Source of the DNA: CAWATZ01 sp963784995
GTDB taxonomy: Bacteria; Planctomycetota; Planctomycetia; Gemmatales; Gemmataceae
Assembly (NCBI GenBank): GCA_963784995.1
Contig: CAWATZ010000013.1
Coordinates: 1,178,001-1,242,000, forward strand
Length of the DNA: 64,000 nucleotides
Direction: 5' to 3'
Both the position numbers and the translations under genes were made by a program. Position 1 is the first letter of the stretch; each line of letters starts with the position of its first letter. The notes under the pieces are model-generated. The model ran no database searches. It was not told the origin of the DNA and saw only the letters and a list, made by a program, of their open reading frames with translations. Shown here piece after piece: positions 37,037-45,138 of the stretch.

Positions 37037-38241
37037 ATGAAGTTTGCATTGCGCTGGGTCGGTGTGCTGGTGCTGGCGGCCTTCGCCATGCCCGCGGAGG
37101 CGTACGCCTATGGTTTCGGAGCGGCCCGAGGCGGCGTCGCGGTAGGGCCAGGCGGCGCCGCGCCGGGGGCTCGGTCGGCGGCGTTGCGGCGGGTCCGTAC
37201 GGCGGCGTTGCCGGCGGCGCACGCGGGGGCGCCTACGTCGGTCCGCGCGGCACGACAGTGCAGGCCGGCCAGGTTGGTGGAGTGAGCCGAGGACCGCTGG
37301 GAGGCGTTCACGCCGGTGGAGCGCAGGGCGTCCGCGTGACGACGCCGGGAGGCCGGACGTACACGAGCGGTTCCGCGGGGGGCGTCGGGGTGGGACCGGC
37401 GGGCGGCGTTCGCGCGGGCGGCGTGGGCGGTTCGGCGGTCCGCGGCCCCTACGGAGCGGCGGCGGGCGGCCGGGCGGGAGGCGTGGTTGGAGGACCCTTC
37501 GGCGGCGTGGCCGTGGGCGGCGTCGGCGGAGTGGGTTACGGCCGGGTCGGCGTCGGTCACGTGACCTCGTACTACAGCCCAACGGTCCTGCGAACGCAGG
37601 CGGGCTACGTCCGGAGCTGGGGCGGCTACTCCTGCTTCACCACGAGCTGGTATCGCGCCCATCCAGTCGCCTGGACAGCCCCGCGCTGGCGGGTGGCCAA
37701 CTACTGGGTGGCGCCGCCGTGGTCGTCGGTGTCGGTCTGGTGCGGCGTCGCCGGGCCGCCGATCGTTTACGACTACGGCAGCACCGTGGTGTACCAGGAG
37801 AACGTCGTCTACGTGAACGGCGAACGGGTGGCCACGGCGGAGCAGTACGCCGATCAGGCTCAGGCCTTCGCCGACGTCGGCCGACAGGGGAGAGTCAGCC
37901 CCGACGAGGAATGGCAACCGCTGGGCGTCTTCGGCATGCTCCAGAGCCCCGACGAGAAGGTCGCCCAGCACATCGTTCAGCTGGCGGTCAACAAGGCTGG
38001 CCTGGTCCGCGGCAACTATTACGACGCCGTCGCCGACAACACGCTGCCGGTCTATGGTTCCGTGGACCCGAGGACGCAGCGCGTCGCCTGGTCGATTGGC
38101 GAGAAGAAGACCATCGTGTATGAAACCGGGCTGAACAACCTCATGCAGGAGCAGACGACGCTCCTGGCTCATTATGGCAAGGAGAGGACCCAGCAGATGA
38201 TTCTGGTTCGCCTGGAGGAACCCAGGCCGGGAGCGAATTAA
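37037..38241 (+). CDS. Gly-rich secreted protein, frameshifted as given
   Basis: The ATG at 37037 has GGAGG upstream and encodes a signal peptide (FALRWVGVLVLAAFAMPAEA). The Gly-rich body is in the next frame: after AVGPGGAAPG the frame changes at the G-run 37164-37168 (one G short), giving SVGGVAAGPYGGVAGGARGG and continuing to 38241. About 400 aa when corrected. The first half is low-complexity Gly/Val/Ala. The second half is an ordered domain (YYSPTVLRTQAGYVRSWGGY; PDEEWQPLGVFGML; SPDEKVAQHIVQLAVNKAG; AWSIGEKKTIVYETGL). Related planctomycete proteins are annotated loosely as protocadherin-like cell-surface proteins. A cell-surface role is inferred. Confidence 0.75.
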
Positions 38242-38279
38242 CAGCGACTTGCCTTCCGCGGACCGTCAGCCCGCCGCAC

Positions 38280-39038
38280 TCATCGTCCCTCGCGGAGTCG
38301 GTCGCCCAGGATGCGGTCCAGCTCCGACTCCGCATGGATCTTGCGCACGGTGGCTTCCACGTCATACTCGACCCGGCGATAGTGGATGGTGTCGCCGTCG
38401 AGCAGGACGTAGCAGGCCCGCCAGTCGCCGTCCCGCGGCTGGCCCACCGAGCCGACGTTGCACAGCAGTTTCCGGCCATTGAGCGGGTACGCGTGGTCGG
38501 TTTCCTCCGGGCTGAGAAAGTCATAGCGATCCCCGGCCGACAGTTCAAGGAAGATGCCAGGAACGTGCGTGTGTCCCTGGAAGCAGCAGCGCTGCACCAG
38601 GATAAAGAGGCGCTCCATCTTGCGCTGGTTGTAGACGTCCTCGGGGAAGACGTACTCGTTGAGCGGATTGCGCGCCGAGCCGTGGACGAACAGCCCGTGC
38701 TGATCGTGGTGGGTGCGCGGCCGTTCGGCCAGGAACTCCCAGCGCCGCTCGCGCTGCTCCCGGGGGTCCGTGCGATTCTCCAGCTGCTCCCGCGTCCAGA
38801 AGATGGCGCAGGGCCACGGCGGAGAAGCCTTCAGGGTCGAACAGCGCCCCTGATCGTGGTTGCCCAGGAGCGTGACGTTGAAGTCCAGGGCCAGGTCGAG
38901 GCAGGCGCGAGGCTCCGGCCCATAGCCGACCACGTCGCCCAGGCAGTAGATCGCCTCGACGTTGTGACGGCGAATGTCGTCCAGCACCGCACGCAGGGCC
39001 TCCAGGTTGCCGTGGATGTCGCTGAGGATGGCGATCAT
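38280..39038 (-). CDS. Calcineurin-like metallophosphoesterase
   Basis: 252 aa from the ATG at 39038. Metal-binding motifs of the YfcE/ApaH-like phosphoesterase superfamily are complete: SDIHGN (residues 6-11), CLGDVVGYGPEP (about 33-44), LLGNHD (about 58-63), FVHGSA and FQGHTHVPG. It ends with the usual GSVGQPRDGD strand. It would hydrolyse phosphoesters with two metal ions; the substrate is unknown. There is no signal peptide. It lies downstream of the ECF/kinase pair on the same strand at a 25-base gap, so it may share their transcript. Confidence 0.9.
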   Translation of the reverse strand: MIAILSDIHGNLEALRAVLDDIRRHNVEAIYCLGDVVGYGPEPRACLDLALDFNVTLLGNHDQGRCSTLKASPPWPCAIFWTREQLENRTDPREQRERRWEFLAERPRTHHDQHGLFVHGSARNPLNEYVFPEDVYNQRKMERLFILVQRCCFQGHTHVPGIFLELSAGDRYDFLSPEETDHAYPLNGRKLLCNVGSVGQPRDGDWRACYVLLDGDTIHYRRVEYDVEATVRKIHAESELDRILGDRLREGR

Positions 39039-39063
39039 GAATGGTCTCGTTGAGAGAAAAAGT

Positions 39064-40107
39064 TTATTCCCGGAGGAAACCCAGCAGATCGTCGGCCAGC
39101 TTCGCCGCCGTGGGATAGCGGTCGGCCGGGTCACGCGCCAGGCAGCGCCGGCAGATCGACTCCACGGTGGCGTCTGCCGCTCCAGGGTTGAGGACGGCCG
39201 GCGGCACCGGACCGGCCGCCGTGAGCTTGGCCTCCGTATCCAGAGTGCCGTCGGGGGCAACAAAGGGCGGCCGGCCGGTGAGCAGCTCGGACAGCACCGC
39301 ACCCAGGCCCCACAGGTCGGCGGCCACGGTCACCGGCCGGCCCTGCATCTGCTCCGGGGCCACGTAGGCGGGCGTGCCCACCATGCCGCCCGCAACGGTC
39401 TCGTCCAGGCGGGCGGCCAGGCCGAAGTCGCAGAGCAGCGGCTCCCAGCTGCCCAGCTCCGCCAGGAGGATGTTAGACGGCTTCAGATCGCGATGCAGGA
39501 TCCCCCGGCAGTGCAGGAACGCCACTGCCCGGGCCACCTTCTCCATCAGCGCGACCACGCGGCGCAGGGCGGCGGGACCACTGTTCGGGCCGACGGCCAA
39601 CTCTTCAAAGCGCTCGCGCAGGTCGCCGCCGGGCACCAGGGGCATGACCACGAAGTGCAGGCCCTTGTGCGTGCCGAAGTCCTCCAGCGACACCAGGTTG
39701 GGATGGCGGAGGTCCGCCAGCTCGACCAGCCAGCGTGTCCACCGGGCCCGCTCGGCCCCAGGGATCAGCTTCAGAGCGACCGGCCGGCCATCGCTTCGGC
39801 GAGCCCGGTACACCACCCCCATGCCGCCCCGGCCAATCTCCTCTTCCAGCACCAGGCCCGGGATTGCCGGCGGCGCTTGCCCGCCGCGCAGCTCACGTTC
39901 CAGTTCCCGCAGACACGCCCGCAGGGCAGCGCGGGCGGCCGGGGTGGCCTGAGCCGCGAACGTCTCGACGGCCGGCGGCGCCGCGCCCCGGCGGCGGGCG
40001 CGCTGCCAGTACCGCTCGAAGTCGTCGCACAGGCCGTCCACCTCCAGCGCCAGCGCGGCCGGCAGACCGGCCAGCAGTGCGGAGCCAGGGGACACGGTTG
40101 GACTCAC
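39064..40107 (-). CDS. Soluble Ser/Thr protein kinase coupled to an ECF sigma factor
   Basis: 347 aa. N-terminal ~85 residues are helical. The kinase domain then runs to the end: GRGGMGVVYRA, catalytic Lys in VALKLIPG, HRDLKPSNILL, DFGLAARLDE, GTPAYVAPEQMQG and DLWGLGAVLSELLTGRPPF. There is no membrane helix and no sensor domain, unlike the kinases at 9.3-18.4 kb. Its start overlaps the stop of the sigma gene by 4 bases (ATGA), so the two are translationally coupled. Kinase-controlled ECF factors without anti-sigma factors are known from planctomycetes, and phosphorylation of the partner sigma factor is the likely role (inference). Confidence 0.92.
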   Translation of the reverse strand: MSPTVSPGSALLAGLPAALALEVDGLCDDFERYWQRARRRGAAPPAVETFAAQATPAARAALRACLRELERELRGGQAPPAIPGLVLEEEIGRGGMGVVYRARRSDGRPVALKLIPGAERARWTRWLVELADLRHPNLVSLEDFGTHKGLHFVVMPLVPGGDLRERFEELAVGPNSGPAALRRVVALMEKVARAVAFLHCRGILHRDLKPSNILLAELGSWEPLLCDFGLAARLDETVAGGMVGTPAYVAPEQMQGRPVTVAADLWGLGAVLSELLTGRPPFVAPDGTLDTEAKLTAAGPVPPAVLNPGAADATVESICRRCLARDPADRYPTAAKLADDLLGFLRE

Positions 40108-40706
40108 GGCACGTCACCTCCGGCATCGCGCCAGAACAGGCGGATCACTTGCAGCTTCCGCTCCACGGTGCTGAGGGACCGGCCCAGCCGTCGGCCGGCC
40201 TCGGCATTGGTGCAGCCTTCCATCTTGGCCAGGGCCAGGGCCCGCAGCTCGTCGCTGGGCAGACACTCCAGCAGGTCGGCGACGGCCGCGCTGAACTCCG
40301 GCGTCGGCTCGCGCCCGGCAAACGGCTCGAAGCCCTCCTCGCCCAGGAGCGCCTCGTCGCCCACGACCCGGCGGCGCCGCTGCTCCTTGCGGGCCAGGTC
40401 GAACGCCCGCCGGGCCGCGAAGCAGGCCAGCAGCTTCCAGAGATGGGTGCGGTTGTGCAGCCGCGGGAAGCCTCCAGCCGAACCTCGCCCGTTGACGCGC
40501 TGGCACAGCTCGGCAAACGCATCCAGGGCCACGTCCTCGGCATCGCGGACCCCGCAGACATGAGCCGACAGCCGGCCCCGGGCCAGCCGGACCAGTGGCT
40601 GGAAGTAGCGCCGCCACAGCTGACGCACCGCTTCCTCGTCTCCCTCGCGCAGCCCGCCGAGCAGCCGGCTCACCGAGCCGGGCGGCGTGTCGATGGGCTC
40701 ACCCAT
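40104..40706 (-). CDS. ECF sigma factor paired with the kinase
   Basis: 200 aa from the ATG at 40706, with GAGGAGGG 7 bases upstream; the frame is open to 40742. Region 2: RRYFQPLVRLARGRL, GVRDAEDVALDAFAELCQRV, HLWKLLACFAARRAFDLARK. A linker with RRVVGDEALLGEEGFE follows. Region 4: LECLPSDELRALALAKMEGC and TNAEAGRRLGRSLSTVERKL. This type (short 'VLDAF' region 2, kinase neighbour) is frequent in Gemmata-like genomes. No anti-sigma gene is present; the coupled kinase downstream is the probable regulator. Confidence 0.9.
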   Translation of the reverse strand: MGEPIDTPPGSVSRLLGGLREGDEEAVRQLWRRYFQPLVRLARGRLSAHVCGVRDAEDVALDAFAELCQRVNGRGSAGGFPRLHNRTHLWKLLACFAARRAFDLARKEQRRRRVVGDEALLGEEGFEPFAGREPTPEFSAAVADLLECLPSDELRALALAKMEGCTNAEAGRRLGRSLSTVERKLQVIRLFWRDAGGDVP

Positions 40707-40915
40707 GCCAGGTCCCTCCTCGTTCGCGTGGCCATCTACCATGCAATCGTCACCAGGGGCCGACTTCCCGTCACCTGTCGCGAAAGGTTTCTGACCGGGC
40801 GGAAATGCGGGCGCCTTCCTGAAATGGTATCATAACCGGACGGTTTCTGCGAGAAACTGGGAATGGGAATCCGCTGCCGGCCAACTTGCGGCAGGGAGCG
40901 CGAAGGAGAGAGGGC

Positions 40916-41626
40916 ATGACAGAGAGCAAGTGGCTTTCCTGTTATGATCCGGGGGCCATGCTGCGGCATCTGACCCTGTCGGGGATCAGCGACCGGAAGC
41001 TGCGGTTATTCCTGGTGGCCTGTTGCCGGTCAGTTTTACACCTGATGCAAGACCCGCGCAGCCGGGCGGCCGTTGATGCGGCCGACCATTTCGCGGATGG
41101 AATGATCGGGGTCAGACAACTCGCGGCAGCCCATACTGCCGCGCAAAGGGCGTTTGCGGGTGCCGAAGCGAGGTTCAGCCGTTATGGGACGGTCTACAAC
41201 GCCTCTTACCTTACGCAGGATCGTACTGCTGCTTTGATCGTCAAGCATGTCTCCGAGGCCGCCATGTTTACAGCGACTGCAGCACCCACCAGCAAGGCCT
41301 ACGATGTCTGCCTTGATGCTGCCGGAGCAACGGCCGGTGCAACTCAGGCCCCGAATCGCTACTCAGCCCACAAGGACCAGTGTGTACTCTTGCGGGACAT
41401 CTTCGGCAACCCCTTTTGCCGGCTCACTCCCCGCTCGTTCCCCGCGCACGCCATCGGGTTAGCGGAAGCTTGCTACGCGGCCTTTCCCACTGTCAATCGG
41501 GAATGTTACGACATTCTGGCTGACGCCCTCGCTGATCTGGGCGAGGATTCGGCAGCAACGCATTGCCGGGATGAGATTCACGTCAAAGGGTGTCACGTCC
41601 TCGATTGGATTCTGAAGCGGGAATAG
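40916..41626 (+). CDS. Gemmata-type helical protein (short form)
   Basis: 236 aa from the ATG at 40916 (AAGGAGAGA upstream). Same family as residues 1-255 of the protein at 24142-25323: MTESKWLSCYDPGAML, ISDRKLRLFLVACCRSVLHL, PRSRAAVDAADHFADG, VLLRDIFGNPFCRLTPRSFP, YDILADALADLGEDSAATHC, HVKGCHVLDWILKRE. It lacks the EF-G-like tail and ends at the LLxxKE/ILKRE boundary common to the short forms. There is no signal peptide. Function unknown. Its last 28 bases form part of a 50-bp direct repeat found again at 43748-43797. Confidence 0.75.
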   Translation: MTESKWLSCYDPGAMLRHLTLSGISDRKLRLFLVACCRSVLHLMQDPRSRAAVDAADHFADGMIGVRQLAAAHTAAQRAFAGAEARFSRYGTVYNASYLTQDRTAALIVKHVSEAAMFTATAAPTSKAYDVCLDAAGATAGATQAPNRYSAHKDQCVLLRDIFGNPFCRLTPRSFPAHAIGLAEACYAAFPTVNRECYDILADALADLGEDSAATHCRDEIHVKGCHVLDWILKRE

Positions 41627-41648
41627 AACCCGGCCGCATTGCTCACCC
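41599..41648. repeat. Direct repeat R1 flanking the XRE-ImmA/PIN module
   Basis: 50 bp matching 43748-43797 at 45 positions, including the identical runs TTCTGAAGCGGGAATA and GGCCGCATTGCTCACCC. It covers the end of the helical-protein gene, including its stop codon. The following ~30 bases still resemble the reverse complement of the ABC permease 3' end (GGGTGAGC, GATGAATGCTGGG). Confidence 0.85.
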
Positions 41649-41723
41649 ACAGCCCCCCAGCATTCATCTTCGACTCAAGCGCAGATCGATTTTACATGAA
41701 CGTTATAACTATGCTTTTCCTTA

Positions 41724-41755
41724 TTGACAAAGTAAAAGGAAGGCGACAATATGAT
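41724..41755 (+). promoter_or_regulatory. Likely promoter of the XRE-ImmA/PIN module
   Basis: TTGACA at 41724-41729 is a perfect -35. TATGAT at 41750-41755 matches the -10 at five of six positions, but the spacing of 20 is long. The surrounding ~100 bp are unusually AT-rich for this genome, which fits imported DNA with its own promoter. Confidence 0.4.
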
Positions 41756-41945
41756 AACGGATAGAAAGCTCTGTCCATTTCTCGAAAAGGCAACAATGGT
41801 TGAAAGCGAACCCTTGAACTTGGGCGTGTTCGCCGCGCTTTACCGCCGTTATCGGGATGAGTGGCTTGACCTTGCATCCTGTTGCGTTTCTCTGGGTTTT
41901 CCGTGGGCCGTTCCCCTCGCTCACCGGAAGGCAGGAATCTCATGA
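41751..41945 (+). CDS. Possible small ORF ahead of the XRE-ImmA gene
   Basis: 64 aa (begins MITDRKLCPFLEKATMV). Its stop overlaps the XRE-ImmA start by ATGA at 41942-41945, the pattern of coupled genes. I recognise no family and its start lacks a clear ribosome binding site, partly because it overlaps the -10 element. It may be a leader ORF or chance. Confidence 0.25.
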   Translation: MITDRKLCPFLEKATMVESEPLNLGVFAALYRRYRDEWLDLASCCVSLGFPWAVPLAHRKAGIS

Positions 41946-43165
41946 CCGAGAAGAAGACGAATCTGGACCCCCGTACCCTGGGGCTGCGGATCGCGGAGGC
42001 GCGCAAAGCCAAAGGGATCACTCAGGAGGCGGCGGCAGCACATCTAGAGTGCAGCCGGCCTACCTACATCGCCATCGAAAAAGGTGAACGACTGGCCAGG
42101 CCGGAAGAGATCGTCAAACTGGCGGCGTTCTTCGGCAAGCGGGTCCACGAACTTGTCCTCCAGACCGAGCCGGTGGCCGACTTGCAGCCGCACCTGCGAG
42201 CTGTTGCGGAGCGGATGCAGGCAGGCAACGGTGAACTCGACGCGGCCATTGCGGATCTCCAGCAGTTCGCGGAGGATTACCGCGAGCTGGAGCGGCTGAT
42301 GAATGCCCCGCTCCGAAGCAGGCTCCCCGACGAAAAGGCGCTCAACAACTTGGTCGATCCGGTGGAACTGGCCGAGGGCACGGCAATTGAGGAGCGGATG
42401 CGTCTGGGACTGGGCGATCAGCCGGTCATCCACTTGCGGAGCCTCCTGGAGACGGAAGTCGGCATCCGCGTTTTCCATGGCGACCTTCCATCCCCCATCG
42501 CGGGAATGTACGCCTTCGTGACCGATCTCGGCTGCTGCGTTCTCGTCAACCGCAAGCACCCCCCGGAGCGCCGCCGAGTTTCAATGATGCACGAATACGG
42601 CCACGTTATTATCGACAGGCACAAGCCGGGGATTGATTATCTCACCATGCCTGGTCGCAAGCCCGCCAACGAGCGGTTCGCGGACGCTTTCGCCACGGCC
42701 TTTCTGATCCCCGCGACCTCGGTCCGGCGGCGCTTCCTGGAAATCGTGAACACCACCAAGAATTTCTTGGTCTCCGACCTCTGCCGGCTCGCTCACGCCT
42801 ACTTCGTCTCTGTCGAAGCAATGGCGTACCGGCTGGAACGGCTCGACCTCCTGCCGAGGGGAACGGCAGAGCATCTGAAGGAGTCGAAGCTCCCCGTCCG
42901 GGAGGCCAGGGAAGAGTTGCACCTGTCGCCGCATCCGGACACGGATGCCCCGTACCCGGAGCGGTACAAGTTCCTGGCGGTTCACGCCTACGACCAGGAG
43001 AAGATCACCGAAGGCCAGCTGGCCGGCTTCTTGCGGTGCGATCGGGTGACGGCCAGGGAGATCGTGCAGGAGTGTCTGACCAGCCGGGACGTGGGGGACG
43101 ATGGCCAGGCCCAGGCGATTCAGTTTGAGGAAACGCACCGTTCTCTGTTGCGTGCGGCGACGTGA
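41942..43165 (+). CDS. XRE-family regulator fused to ImmA/IrrE metallopeptidase
   Basis: 407 aa from the ATG at 41942. Residues about 12-70 form an XRE helix-turn-helix (LGLRIAEARKAKGITQEAAA, LECSRPTYIAIEKGERLARP). A helical linker is followed by the ImmA/IrrE (COG2856) zinc peptidase with HEYGH near residues 216-220, the upstream block AGMYAFVTDLGCCVLVNRKH, and a downstream Glu in ANERFADAFATAFLIP. The C-terminal ~110 residues are helical. Such fusions sense stress by cleaving or derepressing partners. In type II toxin-antitoxin surveys (Makarova, Wolf and Koonin) XRE-COG2856 proteins act as antitoxin-like partners. The PIN gene follows after 15 bases, supporting that reading. Confidence 0.9.
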   Translation: MTEKKTNLDPRTLGLRIAEARKAKGITQEAAAAHLECSRPTYIAIEKGERLARPEEIVKLAAFFGKRVHELVLQTEPVADLQPHLRAVAERMQAGNGELDAAIADLQQFAEDYRELERLMNAPLRSRLPDEKALNNLVDPVELAEGTAIEERMRLGLGDQPVIHLRSLLETEVGIRVFHGDLPSPIAGMYAFVTDLGCCVLVNRKHPPERRRVSMMHEYGHVIIDRHKPGIDYLTMPGRKPANERFADAFATAFLIPATSVRRRFLEIVNTTKNFLVSDLCRLAHAYFVSVEAMAYRLERLDLLPRGTAEHLKESKLPVREAREELHLSPHPDTDAPYPERYKFLAVHAYDQEKITEGQLAGFLRCDRVTAREIVQECLTSRDVGDDGQAQAIQFEETHRSLLRAAT

Positions 43166-43180
43166 TACAAGGAAGGGGCC

Positions 43181-43732
43181 ATGTCTGACTCGATCGTGGA
43201 CTCCTGCTGCATCATCAACCTGTATGCGGCGGGGAACCTTCTCTCTCTCCTTCCTCCTTTGGGGGTGCGGCTCCACGTCCCCGAGAAGGTGCTGGAGGAA
43301 AGTCTCTACGTTCGTCAGCCGGACCCAGCGGATACCGGGAAGCTCGTGGAGCGTGCGGTCGATCTTGCCCCAGCCCTCCAGGCTGGACTGCTTCACCGCT
43401 GCGACCTGCAAGGCGCAGAGGAGCTGACCTTGTTCGTGGAACTGGCCACAATTCTGGACGATGGCGAAGCTGTTTGCCTGGCCATCGCGAAGGTGCGTGG
43501 CTGGACCCTGGCAACGGACGACCGAAAAGCAAGGCGGGAGGCCGGCGCATTAGGAGTTCCGGTGGTCACGACGCCCGAACTGGTCAAGGCGTGGGCTGAC
43601 GCCACGAAGACGGAAGAGGCGGCAGTGGCCAAGCTTCTGCGGGACATCCAGCATTATGCCCGCTTCACACCACACAAGACCATGCCGCTGTATTCCTGGT
43701 GGGTGGACACTGCGAACAAGGGAGGAAGTTGA
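43181..43732 (+). CDS. PIN-domain nuclease (toxin-like)
   Basis: 183 aa, with GGAAGGGG upstream of the ATG. It has PIN-like acidic residues: Asp in SIVDSCCIINL (residue ~7), Asp/Glu in ILDDGEAVCLAIAK (about 93-98), and Asp pair in LATDDRKARREA (about 112-118), spaced as in PIN/DUF3368-like RNases. The C-terminal part (LLRDIQHYARFTP, YSWWVDT) is an extension. It is predicted to cut RNA; as the second gene of the XRE-ImmA unit it is the candidate toxin. The gene ends 15 bases before the flanking repeat R2 begins. Confidence 0.8.
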   Translation: MSDSIVDSCCIINLYAAGNLLSLLPPLGVRLHVPEKVLEESLYVRQPDPADTGKLVERAVDLAPALQAGLLHRCDLQGAEELTLFVELATILDDGEAVCLAIAKVRGWTLATDDRKARREAGALGVPVVTTPELVKAWADATKTEEAAVAKLLRDIQHYARFTPHKTMPLYSWWVDTANKGGS

Positions 43733-43747
43733 GGGAGGCCGAGAACA

Positions 43748-43797
43748 CCTCGCTTGGGTTCTGAAGCGGGAATAAACCTCGGCCGCATTGCTCACCC
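43748..43797. repeat. Direct repeat R2 flanking the XRE-ImmA/PIN module
   Basis: 45 of 50 bases match R1 (41599-41648). Read on the plus strand it still encodes EHLAWVLKRE and a stop, a decayed copy of the HVLDWILKRE end of the gene at 40916. Its right end covers the stop codon of the convergent ABC permease gene. Confidence 0.85.
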
Positions 43798-45138
43798 CCG
43801 GAACACCCAGCGGAGCATCTCGTCCAGCCGGGCTCCCTTGCCCTGCATCAGCAGGCCCACCCGGAAGATCCGGCCCGCCGCCCAGACGCACAGCACCGTC
43901 GTCGCCAGCACCACGACAATGCCAAGCACCGGCTGCCACAGCGGGATGCCCGGCGGCGACGCTTGCCGGGCGACCATCAGCATCGGCGTCGCGAACGGAA
44001 AGAACGACAACCCCACGACCACCGGGCTGTTCGGCTCGCGCATCAGGCTGATCAGCACGAACAGCGGCAGACAGATCAGCAGCATCACCGGCAGCAGCAG
44101 ATTTTGCGCCTCCTTCATGTCCGTGCAGGCCGCCCCGATGGCCACGAACAGCGAACCGAACAGCAGTCCCGCCAGCGACTGGTAGATCAGGAACCACACC
44201 AGCAGGTCGAGCGGCAGATAGTCCGCGTAGCCGTAGTAGTAGGCAGCCCCGTAGCCGCCCCCCAGGTAGACGCCCGAGATGGTCAGCGACACCGCCGTCA
44301 TGCCCAGCAGCTTGCCCATCATCAGCTCGAACGGCCGGACGCTGCCCAGCAGCACCTCGGCAATCCGCTGCATCTTCTCCTCCACGACCCCTTGCAGCAG
44401 TGGGTTGGCCACCATCATGACCACCATGAACATCAGCATCACCATGCCGAACGGCACGAACATCGCCGCCAGCAGACTCTGCTCGCTGGCGGTCACCAGC
44501 TGGCCCGCCGCGTTGCGCCGCGTCAGCCCCAGGCCTTCCAACAGCACCGGCTGCAGCAGCTCCTTGAGGTCCGCGGGGTTCAGCTTGAGCGCCCTGGCGC
44601 GCCGCGCCTGCATCTCGTCATTGACGACTTTCGCGATCTTGTCGCGAAAGTCCCGCTGTGTTATGCGGTTGCTCTGGTAACGCAGCACCCGGTCGTCCGG
44701 TTTTCCCTCTCCCGCCGACGCTGGCGGAACCTGGGCCACCAACCGGCCTATCTCCAGGAAACCGGCCAGGGTGCCCTTACGCACTTGCTCCGACAGACGT
44801 TCGCGCAGCTCCATCATGCTGGCCTCGGAGTCATCCTCCACCTGCTCGGACTTGATCACGAAACGCGGCAGGATCTGTTTGTGCGTCTGGGGGTTGTAAA
44901 TCGTGTTCTTGTTGTACTCCTCGACAGCCTTCTCGATGACGGGAAAGAGTGTCTTGCCGGGAGTGCGGTCGATGACGGCGTACGTGCGTTCCCGCGTGTC
45001 CTGAACGTCCTTGAGCAGCAGCTGCACGAGAATGCTGCCGCCCATCAGCACCGGCATGATCAGCAGGCTGATCAGGAACGTCTTGGTTTTCACGGCCGCC
45101 GCGAACTCCCGGCGGGCCACGATCAGGACCTTACGCAT
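43792..45138 (-). CDS. ABC-2 type exporter permease (NatB-like)
   Basis: 448 aa. One N-terminal membrane helix (TFLISLLIMPVLMGGSILVQ) is followed by a large extracytoplasmic domain (about 45-240), then six C-terminal membrane helices (MFVPFGMVMLMFMVVMMVAN; SLTISGVYLGGGYGAAYYYG; LLVWFLIYQSLAGLLFGSLF; LLLPVMLLICLPLFVLISLM; and two more). The cytoplasmic loop VEEKMQRIAEVLLGSVRPFE matches the ABC-2/NatB family coupling region. With the ATPase upstream it forms an exporter; Na+ or an unknown compound is possible. The start overlaps the ATPase gene end by 8 bases. Confidence 0.9.
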   Translation of the reverse strand: MRKVLIVARREFAAAVKTKTFLISLLIMPVLMGGSILVQLLLKDVQDTRERTYAVIDRTPGKTLFPVIEKAVEEYNKNTIYNPQTHKQILPRFVIKSEQVEDDSEASMMELRERLSEQVRKGTLAGFLEIGRLVAQVPPASAGEGKPDDRVLRYQSNRITQRDFRDKIAKVVNDEMQARRARALKLNPADLKELLQPVLLEGLGLTRRNAAGQLVTASEQSLLAAMFVPFGMVMLMFMVVMMVANPLLQGVVEEKMQRIAEVLLGSVRPFELMMGKLLGMTAVSLTISGVYLGGGYGAAYYYGYADYLPLDLLVWFLIYQSLAGLLFGSLFVAIGAACTDMKEAQNLLLPVMLLICLPLFVLISLMREPNSPVVVGLSFFPFATPMLMVARQASPPGIPLWQPVLGIVVVLATTVLCVWAAGRIFRVGLLMQGKGARLDEMLRWVFRG

